From positions 6,343,955 to 6,407,954 of the forward strand of contig CM074804.1 of the NCBI GenBank assembly GCA_037447605.1: a stretch of DNA of 64,000 nucleotides, in the 5' to 3' direction. A program made the position numbers and the translations under genes. Position 1 is the first letter of the stretch. Every line of letters starts with the position of its first letter. The notes below the pieces were generated by a model. That model was not told where the DNA came from, made no database searches, and saw only the letters and a program-made list of their open reading frames with translations. Below are positions 51,271 to 63,315 of this stretch, one piece after another. This DNA is from Zygnema circumcarinatum (lineage: Eukaryota; Streptophyta; Zygnematophyceae; Zygnematales; Zygnemataceae).

Positions 51271-54200
51271 ATGGTGCGCCTCATATCTGACTTTAAGATT
51301 TTTGTTTCTCGCCTTCTATTGCGATTTAAGAAAGTCTCGGTTTCTAACTGTTTGCATCCGGGTGCTTGATGTGTGCCAGCCTCAAGGTGACCATATTGAT
51401 CTTCACCAGAAGCGCCATGGATACCGTCTGGATTACTTCGAGAAGAAGCGGAAGAAGGAGGCTCGAGAAGTCCATAAACGTTCCCAGTTTGCACAGAAGG
51501 TGAGGTCTGGGTTCTGTTGCTCGTCCGCAGGATGCTAGGTGCGTTGCCCAGAGGAATTCTAGCTTTCTTCGCAATTCCGCAGAATGCTTTTTATACTGAA
51601 TGTATAATTTCTTAAACATTCATTTGTTTTACTTCTAGTAGAGAAAAAAAAACAAATGAATGTTTGAATGTCTCTCGCGACCTACTTGCTAGCCTGTGTG
51701 CGAATTGGGCATGATGGCTCCCATATATTATAGGGTGTTGCAAACATGATTTTCGAATCGCATGCTTGATTTGAATGCCTCCACTCTTCTTGTGGCAGTT
51801 TTTTTAATTCTGTAACTGAGGGCTGAGCAAGCCACCTGCCTTAAGTCCACGAGGACCCCGGCGTTGGTGGCAAACTTACTGCTAACTAGTCTAAGTCCTG
51901 GCTTGGGTGCGTGTGCTTTAGGTGTTGGGACTTAAAGCGAAAATTTTTGCGAAGAAACGGTATGCGGAGAAGGCTACGATGAAGAAAACGTAAGTATTTC
52001 TGCCATTTCTTTCCTCATGAATTTTTTACCACCTCGTTCCTTTAGTTGCCCTTCCTGCCCCTTTTTCCTCTTAGTGCCACGTTGTATCGCTACCATGCTC
52101 GAACCAAACCTCTGTTTTTCATCTGAATGTTTTAATAGCTCACGCATCAGCGTGCTCTTTTTCTCCTTAACATGAAAAGGTGTATCCTCCATCACATTGC
52201 ACAGGCCACTGTCTGTTGTTCAATGGCCTTTTGTGTGCTGGCTTTCGAATTCTACAGGATTGCAATGCATAGCGAACGAACAAATAGGCACAAGGCTGAC
52301 GACAAGGTGGAGGAAGGGGCTGTTCCTACTTATTTGCTCGAGCGCGAAGCAACTGCTCGGGCAAAGGTAAACCTCACTCTTTTGAAAAGGTCGGATGTGT
52401 AATTAGAGAAGCACGCCCACAGGATGTACTTCACATATTGGGGGCTGCGAAAGGATCGCGAACTTTTGGATATCCTAAGCTTTTCGATGAAATCTAGGAG
52501 GGACTAGTTTTGAATATTGTTACATCAGCTATTCAAATAAGGTATCGCTCTTGTAACCTTCGTTTTGGCATTAGCTAAGTATGAGCTTGTGCAGGTGCAC
52601 TTTGGCTTACTGGTTAAGATATGCTGTTCCCAATGCAAAAGCATGCATGAACATGTTTTTTATGAACGTTCACAACTTGTTCTTAATCTTTGCTCCTGTG
52701 TGTGATTGGAGTTAATTCTTTCCTGAATGTAAAGCCTCAGTGCTTCTACAGAGTTACAGGGTATCCAGGAAATTTGTGGTCATCAAGCATGCACTGAATA
52801 TTGGCTTGTGGGTGCCTTTTGCAGGTCCTTAGCAACACCATTAAGCAGAAAAGGAAGGAGAAGGCTGGGAAGTGGGAAGTACCTTTGCCGAAGGTGAGCT
52901 TGAACATGAAGAACATAAACTAATTTTTATACAATCCAAGAGAATTCTTTGAAGTTAACAAGATTGCCCGAAGGGCCATCAGTTTCTAGTGTTGAGTTTT
53001 TCATTCCGCCGAGTATGGAGGAAATACTATTATGAAATAAATTGGGAGCAGGCCTGTCACTATCCATTGCCTGTGTCGTGTGTCTTATATAGAGTAGGAG
53101 CCATTGATTGGAGCCCCTTAGTCGTTAGTCTTCCAGCCACCTTGGTGGAATTGGCAAGCCGGTAATACGTTGTTACAGAGTTCAAGTACTCGAAAAGCTC
53201 GTTTGAATCCTTTCCTCAAAGGCTGGACTTTCGCCTATGCTGGAGAATGAGCCCTTTAAAGCCACAAGAAATAGGAGTCAGTGTCTGTGAGGGGGCGAAA
53301 TCGTGTGTGTCATGCCCTATGTAGCATGTGGTGGAGCCGCAAATTTCCTTCTTAGCTTTGCCAACTCCCAAATTCCTTTCGTTGGTTTTCCCCACTCAAG
53401 GAGGGCCTCGTTCTCGAACCTCTGTTCACCAAAAGGTGCTACTTGATGTGCGCCATTGAAAAATTAGGTGACGTACAAGGCAGGCTGACAATCGGAATTC
53501 CTCAAATGGCTTCTGCTGAGAGGCAGTCCAGACCTTGATTGCCACGGATTAGGTTTTACGGGACCACAAGCCCTACGGTTTACGGGTGAAGAATAGAATC
53601 GGTCTTAGTGCCACCTAGGTTATGTACAGCGGCCACGTGGGGAGCTCCCACTAGGGACTGCTCGGTTGACTATGGCTTGCGTACTCAACACGCATAGCGT
53701 CTGCCTGATTAGCACACTTTCCTAACGTACGAACGGTAGGGTCGGCACACTCCGTAGGGGGCGATAGGGACGGTATACTCCTTGGACGGCACAGACCGGT
53801 GACGGGCGAGAGTGTTGCCGATCCTTGTGCCGTTGCATCGATTTCCAAATGTTATTGGTAATTGTTATGAGAGGTGGATTGGGTGGATTTAAATGCAGGT
53901 ACGGCCAATTGCTGAGGATGAAATGTTTCGTGTGGTTCACTCCGGCAAAAGAAAGAGTGAGATTCTGCTTCCGCTCTTATCCCAACTCCTTCCCTGGCTG
54001 CCGCTCCTCCTGTCTGTCTGCAGCCCGGACTTTATATCTTCTTGCGGCTGTTATTTGACCACTCTTTGGTCGATGGGAAGTGCAGCTAAGCAATGGAAGA
54101 GGTTGGTTACTAAAGTAACATATGTCGGCCCTGGCTTCACAAGGAAACCGCCCAAATACGAGCGATTTATTCGACCGATGGCACTTCGTTTTACTAAGGT

Positions 54201-54950
54201 GTTTAAGACTAGTCATTCTTGGTGCCGTGTTGTTTCGTGCTTGTGTATATAAATCTGCCTCAGTTCTCAGTAGTTTTCTTATATCGCAATACTGCAACGT
54301 ACAGAGTTGCTGCCAATCCGAAAAGCTAGCTACGCATCTAAGGATGCAATTAACTGGGAAAGCCGTGTGGCGTGATTGGATGGAAACAGGCACACGTCAC
54401 TCACCCTGAGCTCAAGTGTACGTTCAATCTGGACATTATTGGCGTGAAAAAGAATCCCAATGGTCCCATGTACTCCTCGATGGGTGTCATCACCAAAGGA
54501 ACTATCCTCGAGGCAAGAGAGCGTCTTTAGTCAGTTTATTGCTCTTGTGCTGATGCCAAACCTTGTGTACTATGTTCCTGATCAAGGTCTTTGTATCATG
54601 CATGAAAGAAATTCGCTGATGACATTATAAATGACCGACGTACAACGGTGATTATACTGTGTTGCAGGTGAATGTGAGCGAACTAGGCCTGGTGACCCCT
54701 GCAGGAAAAGTTGTATGGGGTGAGTGCTCTTTTGTTTTGGTGAAAGCAAGCGATCTGTTATGATGTGGCTGAGTGTAAACTTGGGAGGTCTATGGGTTGT
54801 GGTGATTTGATGTTCGCGCTTAGGAAGATGATTTTATCAATCGAGAATACTGAAGGTGCAAATCGATGGGGCTTGGTTGCAGGGAAATATGCCCAAGTCA
54901 CAAACAATCCGGAAAATGATGGCTGTATAAATGCAGTACTTCTTGTCTAA
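51271..54950 (+). CDS. NSA2: NSA2 ribosome biogenesis protein, ten exons
   Basis: Exons 51271-51273, 51380-51499, 51922-51989, 52258-52366, 52825-52893, 53899-53956, 54086-54198, 54390-54512, 54668-54719 and 54883-54950 total 783 nt (260 residues, exactly the family length). NSA2 is needed for 27S pre-rRNA processing in 60S assembly in the nucleolus. It is recognisable end to end: [91 protein letters not shown] and the invariant end [15 protein letters not shown]. The start codon stands alone in its exon, in a perfect GCCACCATGG context. Intron 8 uses a GC donor at 54513. Confidence 0.97.
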
Positions 54951-56721
54951 TCGTTTTAAAAAACAGATGGAAGATTTTCTGTCAGGATGTTGTTTCCTGC
55001 ATGCCCACAATCTTAAACAACTCAAACAGCAGAATGGTCAAAAGGCAACTGGTTGCTGCTGTGGAGTTAGACGCAAATGCAAGTGCCGTGAGCGATCGGA
55101 TGAGGAGCGAAGAAGATGGAGAGCAGAATTTGCATTTGCAGACGGTTTTTTCTGCTGATTACGCAGATATTGTCAGCAGTTGACATCGGGAGGTAGCCAA
55201 GTTTTCGAGGTGGACGTTTTCCCTGCCCTTATGAAGAATGAGGCTTCTTAGGGATACAGCCGTAAGAAAGGCCCTCCAAATACAGTTGGCGTTCAGTGTA
55301 CATCATTACAGGAGAATGTACGTAGTAGAGGGTTCAATCTTATCTTTCACGTTACGTATTTGAAATCAGAATTAGAGCTGTTTATACGTTTGATCTTCAT
55401 TGAGAAGCAGTATGGTCTTCAATTTCAATTTCGCCTACTGGGGCTTTTTTCTGAAGATTGAACCCCCTCTAGTAAGGCTTTCTTCAATCAAAGCCCACGG
55501 GCTGCGCTTTGGAGATGGTGGCGACCCTCGTGTGCATGAGAAGGGCTGTCATTGGGACCCGTGGTTCTCAGGCTCTGCGTATTGCTTGCATACTGGAGTC
55601 CAAACATGGAGTCCGTGTGAGCCTCTAGTCCATCCTGTGATCGCTGTCGTGACAGGAAGCCAACAGCGCATTGTCGGTTACAGTTCTCGTTTCGGATCAC
55701 AGTTGGCAACCACTCAGCTGATGGCCGCTTCCTGCGCACCTCATTGCTCACTAAAAGAGATCTGTCTTCTTGCCCACCTCATCTCTTAACACAGACCTCA
55801 ATCTCATTCACGCTCGCTTGCTCAGGGACTCGGGCAGAAAGGAGAAACCACCAGTCACCTCCCAACAGGGAAATGGGCACTGCACCGTCCTGTTCAAAAC
55901 CGTACCGTCGAACGGGAGCGTAGCATAGAAAGTTAGCGTCAAACGCAACTGGCACACGGAGCAGAGGCCGTACGGTGTCGGCGCGTCATCGAGCGGCGCC
56001 GATCTGCCGACCGCTGTCCCCTAGACATTCGTACCGTACGGTCCCGCACCAGACACGTCCGCCCGTAGGCGCGCCGCTTTCCGCCCGCATGTCCGTACGC
56101 CAGCTTGGCGCTTAGTGGGACTTTCCGCCGCCCTCCGCGTGACGTGACTCCTCGCTCCCATTGGCTGCGCCGAACGTTCCATGCACTCCGTCGAACCGAA
56201 CTGCGCGCAACAATCTTTTGCGTGCCAACGTGGCGGGTCATGATGGCCCCGCGCGCGCCCGCCCGGGCGGGTTCCATGCGGCAGTTTCATGGCGCTCCGT
56301 GAGGCAAGGACTTGGGGACCGTATGGCGGATTGCTCCGCCCGCTGCGGCGCGCGGCCCGCCTCCCTCGCGCGACGTTCGGCCGTCGATCAGGCGAGGCGG
56401 ATGGCTACGATGCGCCGCCGGGGCGCGGGAGTCGGCGGGCGGGCGCGGAAAGGGAGAGGGAGTCTTCCCACGCCGGCCCACTGTCCGCCTCCGCCCGCGA
56501 GTGCCGTACGGGCCTGTACGGCAGTGACGAGGAGGGAGGGAGGGAGGGAAAGAGGACGAGAGCGAGAGAGAGGGAGGGAGAGAGGGAGGCCATGGCGAGC
56601 ATGGCGGCTTGCGGGAAAGCCTCTCTGCAAGAGAGTGCGCAAGTGAGAGGGCCTGGAGAAAGAGCGCATGCGGGGAGGAGGAGGGCGAGCTGACGATGCA
56701 ACTGGGTGAAGCCGGGAGAGT
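54951..56721 (+). promoter_or_regulatory. Tandem intergenic region and upstream region of the KH-protein gene
   Basis: About 1.8 kb. The first kilobase has no recognisable gene. From 55900 it becomes GC-rich. CCGTACGG occurs at 55968-55975, 56034-56041 and 56504-56511, with more GTACGG words around 56092-56097 and 56515-56520. A GGGA/GA-rich tract (about 56526-56590) lies close to the start codon and probably in the 5' leader. Confidence 0.5.
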
Positions 56722-59700
56722 ATGCTGGAGGAAGCATCTGTGAATCACGGGGGCATGCCGTACGCAGATCAGAAGGAAAAGAGACGGAATTCTTACACGA
56801 ACAAGCGATCGAAGATGGAGAGTAGCGAGAACGATGAGCTCACAAGCCCTCGCGTCAAGCGGCCGAACAATCAAGATGCTCCCCCGGGTATGCATGAGCC
56901 GCCCGGTTAGTGGAAGCTGCTGTCGGAGTCTCAGGGTTGCAAATGCTCGTGCCTACAGAGGTGTGGTTTTTCGGTGCACGGCATTTGACGGGAGCTTACG
57001 TTCTTGTTCCTGGGAGGACTTCGTTGTTGCTTCCGCATTCTGTAGTGGTGTCCTTGTTGTATTTGTAAGCAGGGCACCGCAGAAGTCTTATCTCCTCTGG
57101 ACTAACAGCTGGTAGCTCGTGCATATTCACTTGGTCGTTTGTGCCTTTTCAGTGGACCTCCATGGTCGTTTAGAGTTACAAATTCACAGTCAGCTGCAAA
57201 TTACAGCGAGAGAGTTCTTTTCAGTACTTTCGTGAAGTTTCTAGCTTTCTTTTTAATTTCAAGTTAGATTACAGCTGCCTTTAAACCTTGCAGTCCCAGT
57301 CGTTTTTTTCCTTTTTCTCCTTTGCCAACCTGGGAATTGTCCTCTTGCAGATGATATCAGCAGTATTGAATCCTGCATCAAATTCCTTGTTTCCAGTTCT
57401 GCAGCGGGATCCATTATTGGCAAAGGTGGATCCACTATATCTGAGTTCCAGGCGCAGTCCGCTGCTCGTATCCAGCTCTCTCGCACCCGCGAGTATTTTC
57501 CAGGCACGAATGACCGCATCATTCTTTTGAGTGGCACAGTCAGCAGCATCCTGACGGCACTGCATCTCATATTGTCAAAGATTGCTGAGGTATGTGCCCG
57601 TGAAGCCATTCTTTCCACATGTGAATGTTGCAGCCAGCATAATGCTAGGCCATAGCTTACTGTTGTGTAAGGTAAGGGATGAATTATTATGAGATTTTTC
57701 GAAGATACATGTCATCGCAGAAACCTTAATTTGTCGTCTCTTCTCTTGGTGGCCATTGTCAGTTTTGGAGGAACCTGATAACTGTAGGAATTGGCAGTTG
57801 GAGAAGCCACTTCAATTTTGGAATCGGTGCCTTGTGTTTCGACAATTTTGAATGCAGAAGTTGAATCTCGCTTACTTGTCTGCCTGACCGATGAGTTTCG
57901 TCCCTAGCGTCCCCGAGGAAGTTGTTCCACTTTGTAGAGTTCGGAGTATAGACAATTTCTACGGAGGTTTCTCCCATTTGGAAGCGTGGGCACACCGTCT
58001 GTCTTCACTTGTCAGGTGCTACAAAGGAAAAGTGTCTTGATTAGGTCCCAGGTATTTTAATGCTTATAACTTTGGAATGTTTTCAACCTGTCATTTCTCT
58101 TTCTGTGTTTTCGGGGTTGCCCATGTCCCTGAGTTTTACCAGGATGGCGACGACCAACAGTCTGGATCAAGTCAAGGCTCGAAAGGACAAGTGCGACTCG
58201 TGATTCCTAATGCTGTTTGTGGCGCCATTATTGGGAAAGGTGGAGCTACAATCCGGTATGTAATCTATCAGTTTGTAAAATTTGGTTGAAGGGTTTATGG
58301 ATAATTTTATTTTTTTTGTACATACTTTTGATTAGAGACCAGCGTTTGGGTGTGGGTTTATGTCTACGTACATATGTGACAAAGTGCATACCATTCTTTT
58401 ATATCTATCCGTCGTGTGCTTGTGGCTATTGCAATGTTTTAGAGGCTCTCTTGGATTTCGTCCTCACCTTCTGAGGCGGTGTTTCACTCCTGACTCACTT
58501 CTGTTAGCGCCCTTTTTTTTTTGAATGTTTCTATGTGGCAGATCTTTTGTGGAGGACTCTGGTGCAAGTATCAAGCTTTCATCTCAGGATCAGGCCCTGC
58601 CTGGTGTGTCGGACCGCCTTGTCACAATTGGAGGCACTCTTGAGCAACAATTGCGTGCTGTAGCCCTCATTGTAGCGAAGATCTCCGAGGATCCCGGTTA
58701 CGCATCATATGCCACTGTGCCCCTGTCGTATACCGGTGAGCACTACAAAGCTGCTATCCTTGAACTATAGGGAACTTTCATGCTCACTTCACAGTGCACT
58801 TTTCCTTGGAAGATAGCCTCTTGGTATTATACAGAATGTGCAGGCTCCAGTATGTCTACCTTTTATCAATAAGGTACAGATAGGACAGTCTCCCTAATGC
58901 ATGTTTTGTGAAACCTAAAACTTTGCTACATTGTCAGCCGACGGTGTATCTGCGTACTCTTGATTTGACTTACATTTTTGCCCTTCGTATAGGTGATCTG
59001 CACAGCAGTTACGTCAGGAATAGTAAAATCTGTTTCAGGCAGCTGATGTTCTCTTATGTAGTTACCTTGACCATGGAAGGTTGACTAGCAACTAAGTTCG
59101 GTCACCATGCTATTGAGGTCAGCATAATAGTTGGCTCTCGATAGTAGTCGTTTACACTTGGTGGTCATCGTGCGCTTCGCTCTAAGCAGAAATATTCATA
59201 TCTATTGGTTACCTCAGTTAAGTGAAGCTTTGCTATATACCTGTCAATCTATAAGATGTTGCTGCGGTATTGTAAACCATCAGTTGCTATCGAAGTCTAT
59301 TGAACCTGTTGGCGACACTGAGTTTTTTTATGTTTTGTGTTTTTAGTCTTTTCGGCAGCTGCTGCTTCTGGTGGAGGTGTTCCAATGTACGGCTCTTCCA
59401 GTCCCGGCTATGGAAGCGGCCTTCGAACTTCTCCGTATCCCAGCATGCCACGCGGCAAGGTCATTTTCTAAACCATGCTTTCAGCGGGCATTTGTATCAG
59501 GATGAGCGTACTTCGAAGTCTACAGAATGGATCTTTGTCAGACAGTAAGTCGTGCAGCACGAGTGGGAAGTGGATAGTGAGTCATTGTTTCAAGCAATGC
59601 CATTGCGCCATTGTTGTAGGATTCTCCTTCGTGCTGTCTGTTGGCTTGCATGCTGACGTTTATGCCTTCATCATCGGTAAAGTTGTGGAAATCTCTGTGT

Positions 59701-60716
59701 GTGACAACCAGTTTGCTACCTGCAGGGGCCCAGTTTTGGTGGAGTTGGCGTATCAACTACTATCACTGTAGCTGTCCCGGATGAGCATGTTGGGGCCATG
59801 GTGGGGCGAGGTGGCCGAACAATTCTCGAGATACAGCAGGTGCTGCTTGCTGTTTTCTCTCTTTCTGCTCGCTTCTCGCTCTCTCTCTCTCTCTCTCGCC
59901 CCCTCTTTCGCTCTCTCCCTCTCCCCAACCCCCCGCGGTTTTCGCCTCGTGTACAACTCGTCCTGCTGCTCACAGGTAGGCGCCCTTTTTCCCTGAATAG
60001 TGTGCTAACATTCATTCGCAAAATTAAGAATGAGCTGGATAGGATGGACTTGTGCGCGGATCTGCGGTTCATTCAGATTCTTCTTGGCGTATTGTCAAGT
60101 TTTTTTAGGACGATTTCCTTGCTTGCAGATCACAGGAGTTCACATAAAGCTGTCAGACCGTGGTGACTTTGTGGAAGGCACAAACCATAGGTAACGATCT
60201 CGGCTTCTAAAGTCATGCTTACTCTTATGTGTATACGCTCAATGCCTTCCGTTTGACCAATTTTTTTTGTCCATTACATTGTCGTATTCACTTAAACATC
60301 CGCTGTATGGCATATCTAATCTGAATTTCCTCAATACTGTTATGCGTTCGGCTTTTTCTAGAATTTACCATACAGAGCACTGCCTGATCCCCTAATATTC
60401 CTTCCAAGCTTAGTCCTCTCTACAAAAGCCTCTTGTTTTCATAATTATTCCTTCCTGGCTTTGTTGCAGGAAAGTGACTATCACCGGAAGCGCAGACGGA
60501 GTAGTTGCTGCTCAGCAATTAATCTCACAAAAAGTGGGGAGCTCGAGCGACTATGATGTTGACCGCGACTATGACCGAGAGAGGACGAGAGATCGTGACC
60601 GGCCTCGTGACAGAGACCGCGCCCCTCGAGAGCGCGACCGCGACAGGGATCGAACCCGCGACCGCGAGCGCTCTGAGCGTGATCGAGATAGGGACCGAGA
60701 TCGCTTGCGGCGGTGA
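56722..60716 (+). CDS. Triple-KH RNA-binding protein, BTR1/NOVA-like, with an RD/RE-rich tail, eight exons
   Basis: Exons 56722-56905, 57351-57589, 58143-58255, 58542-58735, 59347-59459, 59726-59839, 60129-60190 and 60470-60716 total 1266 nt in consistent phase (421 residues). KH1 has [20 protein letters not shown] with [16 protein letters not shown]2 has [11 protein letters not shown] then [10 protein letters not shown], and KH3 has [15 protein letters not shown] then [13 protein letters not shown]. All three GxxG loops are intact, so it should bind single-stranded RNA. The order and spacing match plant BTR1 (binding to ToMV RNA) and animal NOVA. The last ~60 residues alternate Arg with Asp/Glu, as in U1-70K and other splicing factors. 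An earlier GT at 56888 is an alternative exon 1 donor in the same phase. Confidence 0.94.
59877..59926. repeat. (CT)n tract in a KH-gene intron
   Basis: Imperfect CT/TCTC repeat inside intron 6, about 40 bases after the exon 6 donor. Confidence 0.8.
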
Positions 60717-62807
60717 CATGGAAATTCAAAGGAGGAGGAACTCTATGCGTGGATAGAGTGAAGCCCTCCTCTCGAAGCAAAGCGTCAACCTTGTCTATCA
60801 TTCCCACCACGGGATCCAAGAAGGCCATCGGCTGGGCTCAGGCTCAATTGAGCCTGCATGGAATAAGGTAGACGTGACTGCTTTGCAAAACTGAGGGGCG
60901 GACAGTGGACCTGGGGCATCGCTGGCGACGGATGCTTGTAATCAAAGTTTAAGGTACGAGACTCTTCTGTTTAGCATTCGAAAAGCTGAACAGGTTTTCT
61001 AGTTGTGTTATTCAACTGTCTCATAGACAATAGCGGTTTACAGGGCTCAGGAGTGCGTGTCCTGGACTTTCCGGCTTCGGATTCGAACAGCTCAAAAAAA
61101 AGTGTATGGGGTCTGGGAATCGAGAATAGAGACTCGATTTGGCAAGGACGTTGGAGGATTTCGAGGCTATTTTTGTACCGCAGATGTATTCTACTTTCGG
61201 ACAGAAACAATGAATACGGAAAGCAACTCGTTAGATGAGTTGGGTCTCCATTTTGCATAAAGGTTTTAGGAGGGTTGTAGAGTAGGTCATGGCACGTGCC
61301 CGTAGCAATCGTCCATGGTGTAGCTGTAGTTTGATTGAACCCGAATTTGTACTTTTACCATTTGAAACATTGTCCTATAGAAAGACTATATTCAACAATG
61401 ACTGCGTGCGGTGAAATCTGAGTGTGAACACTCTCTTGAAACGTTTGAGCGGCGTGGCAGTCCTCATAAGCTTTTTGACAAATGCTTCCATTCAAGGCTG
61501 CCCCAGAATTGGTTGGCGAGTGTGGCCCTACTGCCATGCTTTCACACCGTGTTTAAAAAAACCTGGTGCGAGGTTGAACTGTCCTGGTTGACAAACTAAG
61601 CACTGCCTAGTTGTTTTTCTTTTCTTCGTGACAGTTCGTTCGTTGGTTTGAACCGGTGGCGGCAACATGCAATGGAGTTAGGGGGCTTCAAACTCAGAAA
61701 AAAAAAACATATGTATGAGATTCGAAATCCGTAGGTCAACCGTGTGGGGATCTGTACTTCGGCAGGTCAAAACTCATAGCCTCAAAGGCCAAAAGCAAGA
61801 AACAGTGATGAGAGCGTCACACTTGAGCAAAGAAAGGAAGTGAATTGGCACTTATCTCGCAATGGCGATGCTGTTCGCAGGTGCATGAACCGGTCACTTA
61901 AAAAATTGAAGTGACCGTTGAAGGAAAAGAAAGTCTATAAGAGGAACACTGCACTTAGGCCGAACTCGAACATCACATCACGGTTTTTTAGGGAAAGAAA
62001 AGCAGCCGCGACGGTCGGCGACGCGGGGCACGCCTCGCTGAGGGAGGGCGTAAGGCCGCCGGGACGGTAAAAAAACCACGTCGAAGCGCCACGTTAAAGG
62101 AGCGCGGACGCAGGGCAGCGCTGTCAGGCGACGGAAATGGGAGGTTGTGAGCACAGCCGGTGGAGGGAGGGAGGGAGGGAGGGAGGGAGGGAGGGAGGGA
62201 GGGAGGGAGGGTCTTCGGGGCAGTGCACCTCAACTCAAGGGAGCGATGGGCGCGAGGCAATGTTTGACTAGTAAGAAAGTAGGCGCAGCAGAGTCTATAG
62301 GATCTCCAAGCTGTAGGATCTTTGAGTTCAATGCCATTTTCCTTCCTTTTCAGTCAACGATGTGAACTTCAAAACTCCACTACGAAATTAATCAAAAGGG
62401 ATGTGGCATTGACCTCACGATGGCGATGATGCCATCAAATGTACATGGCCAAAATCAGCATCACGGGGAACCACGAGGAGGAACTGGTCGCAACGGACCT
62501 AAGCACAAAAAGAAAAAAGCTAGGAGCGAAAAAGCCGTCGGCTTCAGACATAGAAAACCTCCATAGCTTAGAAGGTCGAGGTCATTTCACGCTTCCCCGC
62601 GAAACAGGGCAGTACGGTAGCAGGGGACTCCGGAGTACTGTACCATGCTTCCTTCAGGGCAAATTTCATATCGATTTTTCCAGCTAGGGGGGTTTCAGAC
62701 TTGGCTTGGCCCTATGAATTCAGAAGTTGTTCTTAATTACGGTGCAGATTTTGAACCTAGACAAAATGGCAATAATGGCAACCCGTAGTACGGTAATCAG
62801 TCGCAAG
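60717..62807. other. Intergenic region after the KH-protein gene
   Basis: About 2.1 kb without a supported gene. It contains a small perfect hairpin at 61893-61917 (GGTCACTT, nine-base loop, AAGTGACC) and a (GGGA)n repeat at 62162-62211. A near-palindrome around 62610-62644 (cagtacggtag ... ccggagtactg) also carries the GTACGG word. Confidence 0.45.
62162..62211. repeat. (GGGA)n microsatellite
   Basis: About twelve uninterrupted GGGA units, the same repeat type as at 22019. Confidence 0.9.
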
Positions 62808-63315
62808 TAGGGATGGCCCGCGTTATAAAGTCCGACTACATTACTTACTTAACAACTCGTTCAATATAATATATGTTCAAAACTCGTTTTGAACAATTAA
62901 CGACCGTACGACCGTACTCGTACGTCGTACGGTCGTACCGTACCAAAATTAGGTCGTTTTGGCGTTGGCGTTGCGAAATGCGTCCGCCTGGTTCACTCTG
63001 TTTGCTCGTGCTCGGGCTCGCCGCCGAGAGGCAGGCACGGGGATCATGGAGGGCACCGGAGGAGAAGGAAAAAGAGAAGGAGAAAGAGGAGAAGGAAAAG
63101 GAAAAGGAGTGTCAATTCCGGCAACAACAATGAGACAAGAGAAATCTTTCCAAGTATTATGCAACAACGCATAGTGGTTGACAAATTATGGTTTGAATTG
63201 AATGCAATGTTTGACTTTGACGTAGCAGTTCCTGGTGATCCATTATTTCATATGCCAAGAGTGACAACTCTTATTGATACAACTCAGTATGAGCAGATAA
63301 ATGTAAAAGCCTTAG
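62808..63315 (+). mobile_element. End of a hAT family A element running into the assembly gap
   Basis: It starts TAGGGATGGCCCGCGTTATA and matches, in opposite orientation, the right end of the element at 1158-2410. The shared blocks are the terminal 22 bp, the CGACCGTACG subterminal repeats, and a block reading ggttcac...gctcgtgc about 200 bp in. It then diverges from the deleted copy. From about 62990 a frame stays open to the gap, first very Arg/Lys-rich and then reading IFPSIMQQRIVVDKLWFELN. This could be the N-terminal part of a transposase, but it is not recognised as one. The other end and the duplication are hidden by the gap. Confidence 0.65.

Noticed and set aside
53135-53190. tRNA-Leu-like stretch in an NSA2 intron (TGGTGGAATTGG box and GTTCAAGTAC box)
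   Set aside because: The two boxes resemble pol III promoter blocks, but no acceptor stem closes and the B-box is imperfect. At most it is an old tRNA-derived SINE head.
55488-55751. Minus-strand 87-codon frame between NSA2 and the KH gene
   Set aside because: Unrecognised, no initiation or splice context, and consistent with a chance frame.
61893-61917. Perfect small hairpin as a histone-type 3' end or terminator
   Set aside because: The stem and loop do not match the histone stem-loop, and no histone gene is nearby.
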